Below, one piece after another: positions 54,019 through 60,798 of a stretch of 60,798 nt of DNA. This DNA comes from Aquipseudomonas alcaligenes NBRC 14159 (lineage in GTDB: Bacteria; Pseudomonadota; Gammaproteobacteria; Pseudomonadales; Pseudomonadaceae), in NCBI RefSeq assembly GCF_000467105.1, contig NZ_BATI01000029.1, forward strand, positions 1-60,798. Reading direction: 5' to 3'. The first letter of the stretch is position 1, and each line of letters starts with the position of its first letter. The notes under the pieces are model-generated. The model did no database searches. It was not told where the DNA came from and saw only the letters and a list, made by a program, of their open reading frames with translations. The translations under genes were made by a program, and so were the position numbers.

Positions 54019-54481
54019 GCCCCAGCTGTTCGGCACGATGGGCAAAACGCTCGGCCTGCCCGGCATCGGCAACCAGGCCCGGGCCACCCTCGCGATACAG
54101 CTGGCTCAAGCGCTGGGCAGCCAGCGGGTGGCCGGCATCGGCTGCCACCGCCCACCAGCGCGCCGCCTCGGCGGCATCCGCAGCCTGACGACTGTCGCCT
54201 GCCAGCACCTGCACGCCCACCTGGTAGGCGGCCTTGCCGTCACCGCCCTGGGCAGCCAGGCGCAACAGCCGCAGACCCTCTTCGCGCGCCCCGAAGCCAT
54301 GGCCGCGGAACAGCAGGATATGACCGTAGAAACTCTGCGCCGGCACATGCCCCAGCGCGGCCATGCGCGCGTACTGCCCCTGCATCCAGGCCCAGGCGCG
54401 CGGCTGTTGTAACAACCAGCGCCAGTGGAACAGGCGGCGTGCCAGCCAGTAGCCCAGTCGCGCTCGCACAGGCCAGAGCAT
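54002..54481 (-). CDS. Sel1-like repeat protein
   Basis: The product is 159 aa from the ATG at 54481 (GGAGG upstream). Repeats are visible in YARMAALGHVPAQSFYGHILL, LRLLRLAAQGGDGKAAYQVGVQ and RWWAVAADAGHPLAAQRLSQLY. The N-terminal helix is basic and hydrophobic and may attach to the membrane. It overlaps the 121-aa gene by one base and converges with the EAL-GGDEF gene, whose 3' end it overlaps by 17 bp. Confidence 0.8.
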   Translation of the reverse strand: MLWPVRARLGYWLARRLFHWRWLLQQPRAWAWMQGQYARMAALGHVPAQSFYGHILLFRGHGFGAREEGLRLLRLAAQGGDGKAAYQVGVQVLAGDSRQAADAAEAARWWAVAADAGHPLAAQRLSQLYREGGPGLVADAGQAERFAHRAEQLGLRPKG

Positions 54482-54846
54482 CAGGCCTCCTCGGGGTAAC
54501 TGAACTCGAACACCCGCGCCACCTCGGCGGCATGCCAGGAAGCCGCCGCGATACCGTCGGACGGACCGGAGAAGCGCCCGAGCCGCGTCACACACTCGAA
54601 GAAGCCAGTACGCGGCAGGCGGCTGGCGCCCTGGCTGATCACCAGAGCGCTGCGCAGTGGGCGCTCGGCACGCGCATCGAGGGCCGCCAGGTGTTCCAGG
54701 GCGGCAGTCAGGGTCTGCATGGCCGGCGTCGGCAGCTGCAGGCGCTCGACCAGGGCACGGTAGGTCAGCAGGTGACGCTGGCGCCGGGCATCCTCCAGCT
54801 CGCCCAGCAGCGCCTGCCAGTGTTGCCGGTGGATACGCACGCTCAA
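54481..54846 (-). CDS. Conserved hypothetical protein
   Basis: The product is 121 aa with a TTG start at 54846, which overlaps the XRE gene stop (TTGA) and has GGGAG about 8 nt upstream; a GTG at 54840 is an alternative. Visible sequence: TYRALVERLQLPTPAMQTLTAALEHL, RPLRSALVISQGASRLPRTGFFECVTRLGRF. The first part looks like a winged-helix or helical repeat. Conserved in pseudomonads (from memory); function unknown. Coupled between the XRE regulator and the Sel1 gene. Confidence 0.75.
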   Translation of the reverse strand: MSVRIHRQHWQALLGELEDARRQRHLLTYRALVERLQLPTPAMQTLTAALEHLAALDARAERPLRSALVISQGASRLPRTGFFECVTRLGRFSGPSDGIAAASWHAAEVARVFEFSYPEEA

Positions 54847-55160
54847 GAGGACTGCTCCCAGTCACTCACTCCCAGCACGCGCCCCAGCGAGCGCAGGATG
54901 GCGCCTTCCGGTACGCGCTCGCCGGATTCGAACAGGCCCAGATAGTGCGGGCTGATGCCCACCGCGCGGGCCAGATCGGCCTGGGACAGCCCCTTGGCCT
55001 CACGCAGGCTGACCAGCTGGTCTAACGGCGAAACGCTCGCAGGGGCCGGTGCGGCGGCGGCCTGCACCTGGCCGGCGGCGCTCAACAGGGCCTGGTACTC
55101 GGCCCAGGGCAGCACGGCGTATTCGGGCTGCCCATCGCGCCTGATCACTTGCACACTCAT
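54843..55160 (-). CDS. XRE-family helix-turn-helix regulator
   Basis: The product is 105 aa from the ATG at 55160, with GGAGAG upstream. Residues 1-30 (VIRRDGQPEYAVLPWAEYQ) resemble the N-terminal part of antitoxin-like proteins, then an alanine-rich linker. The C-terminal HTH_3 domain has LREAKGLSQADLARAVGISPHYLGLFESG. It heads a coupled three-gene unit. No toxin is recognised next to it. Confidence 0.88.
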   Translation of the reverse strand: MSVQVIRRDGQPEYAVLPWAEYQALLSAAGQVQAAAAPAPASVSPLDQLVSLREAKGLSQADLARAVGISPHYLGLFESGERVPEGAILRSLGRVLGVSDWEQSS

Positions 55161-55275
55161 TACAGCTCTCCGTGGAAAACAATGCCGAAACACTCGGCAC
55201 TTCCCTTGCTGGCGCTCATCCGCCCATGGGCAGAGGGTGACCCATACTGACTCGCCAGACAAGAGTGGCCCGGCA

Positions 55276-55707
55276 TCAGCGCACCTCCTCGTCGCTGCGC
55301 GGCAGCGCCTCCGCCTGCTTCAGCTGCTCCGCCGGCCGCGCCTCGCGCCAGGCCCGATAGGCATCCAGTTCCGCAGCCCAGGTGCGCATCACCCAGGCCA
55401 GCACGGCGAGATCGTCAAGCAAGCCCGCACCCGGCAGCCAGTCCGGGACCATGTCCAGCGGCGCCAGGAAGTACAGCAGCGCCGCCACCACCGAGAGCAG
55501 CGCCTGGCGCCCCACGGCGCGGTACTCGCCACGCCACCAGGCGGCACACAACCCCAGCAGCAGGTTCAGGTCATCGCGTACCCGGGCGAAACGGGCATTG
55601 CGCTCGCCCTTCTCCGCCACTGCGCGCAGCAAACCGGGCAGTCGACCACTCTCGAGCAAACGCCTTGCCATCGTCAGGTAACGCGCACCACCCCAGGACG
55701 AATTCAT
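55276..55707 (-). CDS. DUF1232/YkvA-type membrane protein
   Basis: The product is 143 aa. The DUF1232 core is ALLSVVAALLYFLAPLDMVPDWLPGAGLLDDLAVLAWV, with the conserved Y-F-x-x-P-x-D-x-x-P-D motif and two membrane helices. The N-terminus is helical and charged. Function unknown; it is 115 bp before the XRE gene on the same strand. Confidence 0.85.
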   Translation of the reverse strand: MNSSWGGARYLTMARRLLESGRLPGLLRAVAEKGERNARFARVRDDLNLLLGLCAAWWRGEYRAVGRQALLSVVAALLYFLAPLDMVPDWLPGAGLLDDLAVLAWVMRTWAAELDAYRAWREARPAEQLKQAEALPRSDEEVR

Positions 55708-56007
55708 GCCCGTACTCCTCTATCCCTCACCACGACTGGGCTGCCAGGGTTATCCACCAAAGCTGTGGATAACCTTGTGAACAGTTCTCTTGATAACGCT
55801 TCAAACGCCCGTCCCACAGGGCCCCGAGACAGATCGGGCATTTTTTGTTCACGAGCAAAAATGCTTATAAATCATGCAGTTATGATACGAGCATTGCTCA
55901 GGAAACGCGGTAACGGTCAACCCGGGGCAGGTAACCGGCCCAATGTGCATAAGCGTAACACCAGCCGCCGATCCCCCTTCATTCAGACCGACAAGTCGCA
56001 CAAATGA
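55708..56007. other. Intergenic region with DnaA-box pair
   Basis: The gap between the DUF1232 start and the FKBP terminator holds an inverted pair of DnaA-box-like 9-mers (55748-55774) and an AT-rich segment (about 55840-55890, TGCTTATAAATCATGCAG). No ORF with coding character was found. Confidence 0.55.
55748..55774. promoter_or_regulatory. Inverted DnaA-box pair
   Basis: GGTTATCCAC and GTGGATAACC are perfect 10-bp arms with a 7-nt spacer. The right arm, with its preceding base, gives TTATCCACA on the minus strand, the exact DnaA-box consensus; the left gives TTATCCACC. It might bind DnaA or be an unrelated palindrome. Confidence 0.5.
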
Positions 56008-56032
56008 AAACGCCCCGGCGAGCGGGGCGTTT
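56008..56032 (-). terminator. Terminator of the FKBP gene
   Basis: AAACGCCCCG / CGGGGCGTTT (perfect 10 bp) with a 5-nt loop, then TTTTC on the minus strand beyond the FKBP stop. Confidence 0.9.
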
Positions 56033-56051
56033 GCATCGATTGCGCGGCGTC

Positions 56052-56768
56052 TTACTGAGCAGCGGCTTCTTCTTTCTGGTCCTTGATGGCCAGCAGTTCC
56101 AGATCGAACACCAGCACCGAGTTGGCCGGAATCGCCGGGCTCGGGCTCTGGGCGCCGTAGGCCAGCTCGCTGGGGATGTACAGCTTGTACTTCTCGCCGA
56201 CGTGCATCAGCTGCAGACCTTCAACCCAACCCGGAATCACGCCGCTGACCGGCAGATCGATCGGGCTGCCGCGCTGGATCGAGCTGTCGAATACGGTACC
56301 GTCGATCAGCTTGCCCTCGTAGTGCACGGTCACCACGTCGGTGGCCTTGGGCTGGGCGCCTTCGGTCTTCTTCACCACTTCATACTGCAGACCGGACTCG
56401 GTGGTCTTCACGCCGTCCTTCTTGCCGTTCTCCTCGAGGAACTTCTTACCGGCCTGGGCCGACTCCTCGTTGAGCTTGGCCATGCGCTCCTCGGAACGCT
56501 TCTGCAGGAAGGCGAAGGCCTCGGCCAGCTCCTCGTCCTTCAGTTTCTGCTCTTTCTTGCCGATGGCGTCTTCGATGCCCATGGCCACGGCCTTGGAATC
56601 CAGATCATCCAGGCCTTCCTGCGACAGGCTCTTGCCCATGTTCAGGCCGATACCATAGGAGGCCTTCTGCGCCGGGGTCTTGAGTTCCACTTCGCTGGTC
56701 TGAGCATCGCAACCGGCCAGAACCAGGCCGACCAGGGCAACCGCCGCAGCAAGACGATGTTGTTTCAT
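56052..56768 (-). CDS. FKBP-type peptidyl-prolyl isomerase lipoprotein
   Basis: The product is 238 aa. The signal ends in a lipobox, LVLAGC, with lipidated Cys20. An N-terminal dimerisation helix bundle (about 30-120, ASYGIGLNMGKSL ... EERMAKLNEES) and the C-terminal FKBP domain (VTVHYEGKLIDGTVFDSS, PVSGVIPGWVEGLQLMHVGEKYKLYIPSELAYG) match the FkpA/FklB/Mip class. It folds or chaperones envelope proteins in the periplasm. Confidence 0.94.
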   Translation of the reverse strand: MKQHRLAAAVALVGLVLAGCDAQTSEVELKTPAQKASYGIGLNMGKSLSQEGLDDLDSKAVAMGIEDAIGKKEQKLKDEELAEAFAFLQKRSEERMAKLNEESAQAGKKFLEENGKKDGVKTTESGLQYEVVKKTEGAQPKATDVVTVHYEGKLIDGTVFDSSIQRGSPIDLPVSGVIPGWVEGLQLMHVGEKYKLYIPSELAYGAQSPSPAIPANSVLVFDLELLAIKDQKEEAAAQ

Positions 56769-56928
56769 GCTTGTTCCTTGTTAGCGCCACGAGGGGCAGA
56801 AAGAGAGCGCGAGCTTAGCAGCCTGCGGCGAGCACTGGCTACGGCACTGTAGGAACTGTGAAAGGCAGATAAGTTCAGCGCGCCGGACATCATTGCGATG
56901 CGGCAGCCGAGATCCATAAAAGGCGGGC

Positions 56929-56955
56929 AAAAAAAAACGACCATTCGGTCGTTTT
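56929..56955 (-). terminator. Terminator of the tRNA operon
   Basis: On the minus strand AAAACGACC-GAAT-GGTCGTTTTTTTTT, 40 bp downstream of tRNA-Asp. A-run on the plus strand about 56929-56937. Confidence 0.93.
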
Positions 56956-56994
56956 CTTCAAGCCTGGTCTTCAGTCTAACCAAGGCTTTATATA

Positions 56995-57071
56995 TGGCGC
57001 AGCGGACGGGACTCGAACCCGCGACCCCCGGCGTGACAGGCCGGTATTCTAACCGACTGAACTACCGCTGC
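56995..57071 (-). tRNA. tRNA-Asp (GTC)
   Basis: 77 nt with encoded CCA. The acceptor arms GCAGCGG and CCGCTGC pair with discriminator G. The anticodon loop reads CTGTCAC (anticodon GTC) and the T-loop GGTTCGAGTCC is standard. Follows tRNA-Val by 20 nt on the same strand. Confidence 0.97.
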
Positions 57072-57091
57072 GCGTAACCCCGTGAGCGAGA

Positions 57092-57167
57092 TGGTGGGTG
57101 ATGACGGGATCGAACCGCCGACCCTCTGCTTGTAAGGCAGATGCTCTCCCGGCTGAGCTAATCACCC
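57092..57167 (-). tRNA. tRNA-Val (TAC)
   Basis: 76 nt with encoded CCA. The acceptor GGGTGAT pairs with ATCACCC. Anticodon loop CTTACAA gives anticodon TAC. D-arm AGCTCAGCCGGGAGAGC and T-arm GGTTCGATCCC are canonical. First gene of a two-tRNA operon. Confidence 0.97.
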
Positions 57168-57188
57168 TTCGCTCTCGAAGTGGTGCGC

Positions 57189-57217
57189 ATTCTAGGGATG
57201 AGCTTTTACCTTGGCAA
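57189..57217 (-). promoter_or_regulatory. Sigma-70 promoter of the tRNA operon
   Basis: Minus strand TTGCCA (57217-57212), 17-bp spacer, TAGAAT (57194-57189), then a GC-rich discriminator GCGCAC as in stringently controlled stable-RNA promoters. It lies about 22 bp before the tRNA-Val 5' end. Confidence 0.8.
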
Positions 57218-57326
57218 GCCTTTTTTGAAAAAAATTTTCGAGCAGTTCCAAAGGCTTAGCTTCGGGTTGGCCAATCGAGGCCGGCAGAGAATAATGCGCG
57301 CTTCGTGTTCAAGGAGTGTCTCCCTC

Positions 57327-58247
57327 ATGTGGTTCCGCAACCTGCTTGTTTATCGCCTGACCCAGGACGTGCCCTTCGACGCCGAAACCCTGGAAGCGGC
57401 GCTGGCCGCCAAGGCCGCGCGCCCCTGCGCCAGCCAGGAGCTGACCACCTACGGCTTCATGGCCCCGTTCGGCAAGGGTGGCGATGCGCCGCTGGTGCAT
57501 GTCAGCGGTGACTTCCTGCTGATCGCCGCGCGCAAGGAAGAACGCATCCTGCCGGGCAGCGTGGTGCGCGACGCCCTGAAGGACAAGGTCGACGAGATCG
57601 AAGCGCAGCAGATGCGCAAGGTCTACAAGAAGGAACGCGACCAGCTCAAGGACGAGATCGTCATGAGCTTCCTGCCGCGCGCCTTCATCCGCCGCTCCAG
57701 CACCTTCGCCGCCATCGCGCCCAAGCTCGGCCTGATCCTGGTCGACAGCGCCAGTGCCAAGAAGGCCGAAGACCTGCTGTCCACCCTGCGCGAAGCCATC
57801 GGCTCGCTGCCGGTACGCCCGCTGACCGTGAAGATGGCGCCGACCGCCACCCTCACCGACTGGGTCAAGGCCCAGACCGCCGCGCCGGACTTCTTCGTCC
57901 TCGACGAGTGCGAGCTGCGCGATACCAGCGAGGACGGCGGCGTGGTGCGCTGCAAGCGCCAAGACCTGACCAGCGAGGAAATCCAGCTGCACCTGTCCTC
58001 CGGCAAGCTGGTCACCCAGCTGTCCCTGGCCTGGCAGGACAAGCTGTCCTTCGTACTGGACGACAAGATGACCGTCAAGCGCCTGCGCTTCGAGGATCTG
58101 CTGCAGGACCAGGCCGCCCAGGATGGCGGTGACGAGGCGCTCGGCCAGCTGGACGCCAGCTTCACCCTGATGATGCTGACCTTCACCGACTTCCTGCCGG
58201 CCCTGTTCGAGGCCTTTGGCGGCGAAGAGGTGCCGGAAGGTATCTGA
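57327..58247 (+). CDS. rdgC: Recombination-associated protein RdgC
   Basis: The product is 306 aa from the ATG at 57327, with AAGGAG 10 nt before it. It has the typical start [18 protein letters not shown] and FGFMAPFG-type front region ([10 protein letters not shown]), and C-terminal [26 protein letters not shown]. RdgC forms a ring dimer on DNA and restrains RecA. Confidence 0.97.
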   Translation: MWFRNLLVYRLTQDVPFDAETLEAALAAKAARPCASQELTTYGFMAPFGKGGDAPLVHVSGDFLLIAARKEERILPGSVVRDALKDKVDEIEAQQMRKVYKKERDQLKDEIVMSFLPRAFIRRSSTFAAIAPKLGLILVDSASAKKAEDLLSTLREAIGSLPVRPLTVKMAPTATLTDWVKAQTAAPDFFVLDECELRDTSEDGGVVRCKRQDLTSEEIQLHLSSGKLVTQLSLAWQDKLSFVLDDKMTVKRLRFEDLLQDQAAQDGGDEALGQLDASFTLMMLTFTDFLPALFEAFGGEEVPEGI

Positions 58248-58337
58248 CCAGCCGGACAACTCCGGTAACCTTTGCCAGGGCTCGTTCGTCCCCACGGACT
58301 TGCCCTGTGCAGTTCACTGTGCAAAATAGCGAACAAC

Positions 58338-58386
58338 GCGAGGACGACCTCGCCGCTCCATCCGAGTGACCATCCGGGACGGCCCG
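58338..58386 (+). ncRNA. Guanidine-II (mini-ykkC) riboswitch
   Basis: Two small hairpins with the diagnostic ACGR loops are present: GCGAGG-ACGA-CCTCGC (58338-58353) and CGGG-ACGG-CCCG (58375-58386). They are separated by a 21-nt linker. The SD AGGAG (58400-58404) and the ATG of the SugE-type gene follow. Guanidine-II RNAs bind guanidinium through both loops and commonly turn on translation of guanidine exporters, so structure, position and downstream gene all agree. Confidence 0.93.
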
Positions 58387-58411
58387 CCCATCAGTTGTTA
58401 GGAGCCATCCC

Positions 58412-58726
58412 ATGTCCTGGATCATTCTGTTTCTCGCCGGCCTGTTCGAGGTCTGCTGGGCTGTCGGCCTCAAGTACACCGACGGCTTCACCCGCCCCCT
58501 GCCTACCCTGCTCACCGTCGCGGCGATGATCGTCAGCATCGGCCTGCTCGGCCTGGCCATGAAGGAACTGCCGCTGGGCACCGCCTATGCGATCTGGACC
58601 GGCGTCGGCGCGGTCGGCACGGTCATCGCCGGCATTTTCCTGTTTGGCGAGTCGATGGCGCTGCTGCGCCTGGGCAGCGTGGCGCTGATCGTCGTCGGCC
58701 TGATCGGCCTCAAGCTCAGCCACTGA
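58412..58726 (+). CDS. sugE: SMR-family guanidinium exporter Gdx (SugE)
   Basis: The product is 104 aa with four transmembrane helices and the essential membrane glutamate E13 ([16 protein letters not shown]). The W-A-V-G-L-K-Y and [15 protein letters not shown] segments place it in the SugE/Gdx branch of small multidrug resistance proteins, now known to export guanidinium in exchange for protons. Its riboswitch upstream confirms this role. A strong terminator follows. Confidence 0.95.
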   Translation: MSWIILFLAGLFEVCWAVGLKYTDGFTRPLPTLLTVAAMIVSIGLLGLAMKELPLGTAYAIWTGVGAVGTVIAGIFLFGESMALLRLGSVALIVVGLIGLKLSH

Positions 58727-58738
58727 TAGACCCCAACA

Positions 58739-58766
58739 AAAAAGCCCGCCAATCGGCGGGCTTTTT
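58739..58766. terminator. Bidirectional terminator, sugE / LplT-PlsC
   Basis: AAAAAGCCCGCC / GGCGGGCTTTTT, 12-bp stem with AATC loop. Serves both convergent genes. Confidence 0.93.
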
Positions 58767-58778
58767 CATTCGCTCGGG

Positions 58779-60677
58779 TCAGCGCTGATCGCCGCGCAAC
58801 CGAGAGACCTGCTCCTGCATGACCAGCCGACCGGTGTCCGCCGGCAGCGGCGTACCGGCGACGATGTTGACCCGCGACCAGAAGCGCCTGAACAGGCCCT
58901 TGTGCGGCGCCCGACTGAAGAAGCTGCCCCACAGCCCCTGCAGCGCCAGCGGAATCACCGGCACCGGATTGGCGGCGAGGATGCGCTCGACCCCGGCCTT
59001 GAACTCGTCGATCTCGCCCGTGGTGGTCAGCTTGCCCTCGGGGAAGATGCACACCAGCTCGCCCGCCGCCAGGTACTCGGCGATCCGCGCGAAGGCCCGC
59101 TCGAACACCTCCGGGTCCTCGTTGCGCCCGGCGATCGGCACGGTACCGGCGGTGCGGAACACGAAGTTGAGCACCGGCAGGTTGTAGATCTTGTAGTACA
59201 TGACGAAGCGCACCGGCCGCCGCACCGCGCCGCCGATCAGCAGCGCATCGACGAAGGACACGTGGTTGCACACCAGCACCGCCGCGCCCTCCTCCGGGAT
59301 CACGTCCAGGTCCTGGTGGCGCACCCGGTACATCGAGTGGCTGAGCATCCAGATGAGGAAGCGCATGGTGAATTCGGGCACGATCTTGAAGATGTAGGCG
59401 TTGACCGCCAGGTTCATCAGCGAGATGGCCAGGAACAGCTGCGGGATGCTCAGCTTGGCCACGCTAAGGAAGAGGATCGACACCACGGCCGCAGCCACCA
59501 TGAACAGCGCGTTGAGGATGTTGTTGGCGGCAATCACCCGCGCCCGCTCATGCTCCTCGGTACGCGACTGGATCAGCGCGTACAGCGGCACGATGTAGAA
59601 ACCGCCGAAGATGCCCAGGCCGAGGATCGAGGCCAGCACCGACCAGGCCTCGCCCATCTGCAGCAGGCCAAGCCAGTCGTGCGCCGCGCTCGCCTGCGGG
59701 AAGCTGCTGGAAGTGGCCCACAGCAGGATGCCGAACAGCGACAAACCGAAGGAGCCGAACGGCACCAGGCCGATCTCCACCTTGTGCCCGCTCATGCGCT
59801 CGCAAAGCATCGAGCCCAGGGCAATACCCACCGAGAACACGGTGAGGATCAGCGTCACCACGCTCTCGTCGCCGTGCAGCAGGTCCTTGGCGAAATTCGG
59901 GATCTGCGTCAGGTAGATCGCCCCGAGGAACCAGAACCAGGAGCTGCCGATCAGCGAGCGCGACACCGCCGGGCGCTGGCCGAGGCCCAGGTGCATGATC
60001 CGCCAGGACTGGCGGAAGATGTTCCAGTCCAGCTGCAGCTGCGGCAGCGCCGCGGCGAAACGCGGGATGCCGCGGCTGGCGACATAGCCGGCCACGGCGG
60101 TGGCGACTATGGCGATGCCCACCGCCAGGCGGTAGCCCTCGCCGGACATCAGCAGCCCCGCACCTATGGTGCCGGCGAGGATGGCGAGGAAGGTGCCCAT
60201 CTCCACCAGGGCATTGCCGCCCACCAGCTCCTGCTCGCGCAGCGCCGCCGGTAGTATCGAGTACTTCACAGGGCCGAACAGCGCCGAGTGGGTGCCCATG
60301 GCGAACAGCGCCAGCAGCATCAGCGGCAGGCTCTCCAGCAGGAAGCCGGTGGCACCGACCGCCATGATCACGATCTCGGCCAGCTTGATCAGGCGGATCA
60401 GCGCGTCCTTGGCGAATTTCTCGCCGAACTGGCCGCCGAGCGCGGAGAACAGGAAGAACGGCAGGATGAACAGCATCGCGCACAGATTGACCAGCAGATC
60501 GCGGTCGGCGAAGTTGATCCAGGCCTCCTTGTCCACCTCGAAACTGAGCTTGAACAGGATGGCGAGAATCAGCGACTGCTTGAACAGATTGTCGTTGAAC
60601 GCGCCGAGCAGTTGGGTGATGAAGAACGGCAGGAAGCGCCGGGTGCCGAGCAGGGCGAATTGCGAATTCGGGGTCAT
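58779..60677 (-). CDS. LplT-PlsC fusion: MFS lysophospholipid transporter with acyltransferase
   Basis: The product is 632 aa from the ATG at 60677 (AAGGA upstream). The first ~420 residues form a 12-helix MFS domain of the LplT type (LLGAFNDNLFKQSLILAILF). The last ~190 form a PlsC acyltransferase with HX4D in NHVSFVDALL and CIFPEGKLT. Relatives in other bacteria carry a third acyl-ACP synthetase (Aas) domain; none is present here. Likely flips lysophospholipids across the inner membrane and reacylates them. Confidence 0.92.
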   Translation of the reverse strand: MTPNSQFALLGTRRFLPFFITQLLGAFNDNLFKQSLILAILFKLSFEVDKEAWINFADRDLLVNLCAMLFILPFFLFSALGGQFGEKFAKDALIRLIKLAEIVIMAVGATGFLLESLPLMLLALFAMGTHSALFGPVKYSILPAALREQELVGGNALVEMGTFLAILAGTIGAGLLMSGEGYRLAVGIAIVATAVAGYVASRGIPRFAAALPQLQLDWNIFRQSWRIMHLGLGQRPAVSRSLIGSSWFWFLGAIYLTQIPNFAKDLLHGDESVVTLILTVFSVGIALGSMLCERMSGHKVEIGLVPFGSFGLSLFGILLWATSSSFPQASAAHDWLGLLQMGEAWSVLASILGLGIFGGFYIVPLYALIQSRTEEHERARVIAANNILNALFMVAAAVVSILFLSVAKLSIPQLFLAISLMNLAVNAYIFKIVPEFTMRFLIWMLSHSMYRVRHQDLDVIPEEGAAVLVCNHVSFVDALLIGGAVRRPVRFVMYYKIYNLPVLNFVFRTAGTVPIAGRNEDPEVFERAFARIAEYLAAGELVCIFPEGKLTTTGEIDEFKAGVERILAANPVPVIPLALQGLWGSFFSRAPHKGLFRRFWSRVNIVAGTPLPADTGRLVMQEQVSRLRGDQR

Positions 60678-60738
60678 CGTCCTTGTACCTGTCTGAGGCC
60701 GAGCGGCCGTCCTGCATTGGACCGCATCTGCCCCGGGC

Positions 60739-60762
60739 AAAGCCACACCCGCGTGTGGCTTT
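60739..60762. terminator. 10-bp stem-loop upstream of LplT-PlsC
   Basis: AAAGCCACAC / GTGTGGCTTT with a CCGC loop. It is a probable bidirectional terminator for a gene beyond the right edge. Confidence 0.7.
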
Positions 60763-60773
60763 CGTGCACAGCT

Positions 60774-60798
60774 CCCCTCTCCCTCCGGGAGAGGGGGC
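60774..60798. repeat. Dispersed CCCTCTCCC/GGGAGAGGG repeat, copy 4 (cut by window edge)
   Basis: CCCCTCTCCCTC-CGGGAGAGGGGG at the end of the window matches the other copies and is truncated by the window end. Confidence 0.65.

Noticed and set aside
56765..56983. 72-aa open frame between the FKBP gene and tRNAs
   Set aside because: It begins inside the terminator of the tRNA operon, has no SD, and its sequence shows no coding character.
1..60798. CRISPR array, phage or insertion sequence
   Set aside because: No regularly spaced direct repeats, transposase, integrase or structural phage gene was found; gene content is core chromosomal.

Overview
This is a GC-rich chromosomal window from a gamma-proteobacterium, almost certainly Pseudomonas in the broad sense. 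The evidence is the Pseudomonas-type gene content and order: minC-minD-minE-rluA-apeB, an ABC operon, prc, an EAL-CBS-GGDEF protein, an FKBP lipoprotein, tRNA-Val/tRNA-Asp and rdgC, ending in an LplT-PlsC fusion. From memory, the right half (about 36-60.7 kb) follows the order of the P. aeruginosa PA3241-PA3267 region. The left half joins blocks that lie apart in P. aeruginosa. No phage, insertion sequence, CRISPR array or rRNA was seen, so this is core chromosome. About 68 genes were called, including one 43-aa gene (ccoM) found by reading the intergenic DNA, and two tRNAs.

Layout. 0-6.3 kb: a secreted PilJ-N-type protein, a solute-binding protein, and a rearranged glycerol locus (glpK inverted, ybaK, glpR, glpD; no glpF) with two GlpR-like operators. 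6.3-9.4 kb: a hydrolase, an anti-sigma factor, and one continuous ORF that joins a FabH-like synthase to an ECF sigma factor. 9.7-17.3 kb: two LysE exporters, several small secreted proteins, a HIT protein, a GST, a Sel1-repeat protein, a ClpP-like protein and a SulP transporter. 17.3-24.9 kb: a glycosyltransferase, ccoM behind a perfect ANR box, alkB, rapA, an SDR and bfrB. 24.9-30.5 kb: small envelope proteins, the acetate permease pair yjcH-actP, HD-GYP and DUF2061.

30.5-38.4 kb is largely envelope biogenesis: a GH17 membrane protein, a hydrolase-mlaA pair, pirin, patatin and a lauroyl acyltransferase. 38.4-42.7 kb: minCDE, rluA, apeB. 42.7-49 kb: a GntR/UTRA regulator divergent from a six-gene operon (binding protein, alkaline-phosphatase-superfamily enzyme, two permeases, ATPase, HAD phosphatase). 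It looks like uptake and intracellular dephosphorylation of an unidentified organophosphorus compound. 49-60.8 kb: quinone oxidoreductase, prc, the c-di-GMP protein, four small genes around an XRE regulator, the FKBP, the tRNA operon, rdgC, the guanidine exporter gene under a guanidine-II (mini-ykkC) riboswitch, and LplT-PlsC.

The most notable items are the synthase-sigma fusion, the ABC/phosphatase operon, ccoM with its ANR box, and the guanidine-II riboswitch. All functional calls come from reading motifs by eye and remembered family knowledge. No database search was run.
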